Source: Spirochaetales bacterium (GTDB lineage Bacteria; Spirochaetota; Spirochaetia; Treponematales; UBA12059). From it: a stretch of DNA of 12,865 bases. The notes below the pieces were generated by a model, which was not told the DNA's origin, searched no databases, and saw only the letters and a program-made list of their open reading frames with translations. The stretch spans positions 1-12,865 of the forward strand of contig SPCK01000025.1 of assembly GCA_004525355.1 (NCBI GenBank), in the 5' to 3' direction. The position numbers and the translations under genes were made by a program. Below, one piece after another: positions 12,585 through 12,865 of the stretch. Positions within the stretch are counted from its first letter, which is position 1. Each line of letters begins with the position of its first letter.

Positions 12585-12865
12585 ATGCGACCCAACTTCA
12601 AACGAACCATCGCCCTCGCCCTTTCGGCGATACTTTTCCTCCTGGCCCTTGTCGCCTGCGCGGAAGGCCCTGTCGGCATATTCGCCAGCATCGCGGGCGA
12701 GACAGACATCAACAAGAACATGACCAAGGCCTTCAAGGACGCAAGCCCGTCTTTCGTGGCGCTGATGGACGGAAATTATTACGCCGGCGTGGGCGTCTTG
12801 TGGAAGCGTTCGGCCACCGGCACGAGCTGGAACAAGGTCAATACCAGCGGCGTGGCCAGCGGTAC
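12585..12865 (+). CDS. Lipoprotein, 3' end outside the window
   Basis: The first 93 codons of a gene that remains open at the window edge. Residues 1-24 are a lipoprotein signal (basic RPNFKR, hydrophobic LALSAILFLLA) ending in the lipobox LVAC with Cys25 as the lipidated residue. The mature start, AEGPVGIFASIAGETDINKN at 26-45, and the later YYAGVGVLWKRSATGTSWNK are not a family I can name. GGAGG at 12575-12579 lies 5 nt before the ATG, and the barrel gene stop is 12 nt upstream, so the two are one operon. A barrel plus lipoprotein pair suggests a shared outer-membrane function, which is inference. Confidence 0.75.
   Translation, partial: MRPNFKRTIALALSAILFLLALVACAEGPVGIFASIAGETDINKNMTKAFKDASPSFVALMDGNYYAGVGVLWKRSATGTSWNKVNTSGVASG

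Overview
The window is about 12.9 kb of GC-rich bacterial DNA, densely packed with genes. It most likely comes from a spirochaete of the Treponema/Spirochaetales kind. This is inferred from family recognition, not from any marker gene. The supporting signs are a TP0733-type outer-membrane beta-barrel, spirochaete-style lipoproteins, a long acidic protein with conserved ends, a pair of DUF115/Maf-like proteins and a two-membrane-segment FtsB/DivIC-like protein. I see no rRNA, tRNA, insertion sequence, CRISPR array or phage gene.

Region 1 (1-1908). A hairpin-rich leader (1-91) precedes a two-gene plus-strand unit: a small ParB/sulfiredoxin-fold protein with a hydrophobic C-terminal tail (92-484), then a secreted TolB/CsgG-like protein (485-1441) starting on the base after the first gene's stop. 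A septum-formation-initiator (FtsB/DivIC-like) gene runs towards them on the minus strand (1462-1908). A near-perfect 13-bp inverted repeat lies at the convergent junction.

Region 2 (1909-8858). A 194-bp divergent spacer carries a good sigma70-type promoter and a leader hairpin for a tightly coupled four-gene operon. The genes are an 851-residue acidic, repeat-bearing protein (2103-4658), an unrecognised gene whose reading frame is interrupted at a run of ten A (4660-5609), and two paralogous DUF115/Maf-type proteins (5606-7162 and 7155-8858). Junctions are +1 nt, -4 nt and -8 nt, so translation is probably coupled throughout. The central finding of the window is here. The second gene has a start codon and N-terminus in one frame and the remaining 289 codons in the -1 frame. 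The switch lies at a dnaX-like A AAA AAG slippery site inside A10, two codons before a stop. It is either programmed slippage, phase variation or a sequencing error.

Region 3 (8859-11207). A two-gene minus-strand unit converges on region 2 with only six bases between the stops. The upstream gene is a nucleotidyltransferase-like protein (10440-11207). The downstream gene is a predicted lipoprotein with an HEASH zinc-protease motif (8865-10433).

Region 4 (11208-12865). A shared spacer with a palindromic AGTATACT, usable as a -10 box on both strands, separates region 3 from an unrecognised 192-residue protein (11257-11835), which may be translated without a leader. An extended -10 promoter then drives an envelope pair: a TP0733-like beta-barrel protein (11976-12572) and a lipoprotein cut off by the window end (12585 onward).

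Taken together, the window is mostly about the cell envelope and cell morphology: division, outer membrane, lipoproteins and possible surface or flagellar glycosylation. Functions of several genes remain unknown.
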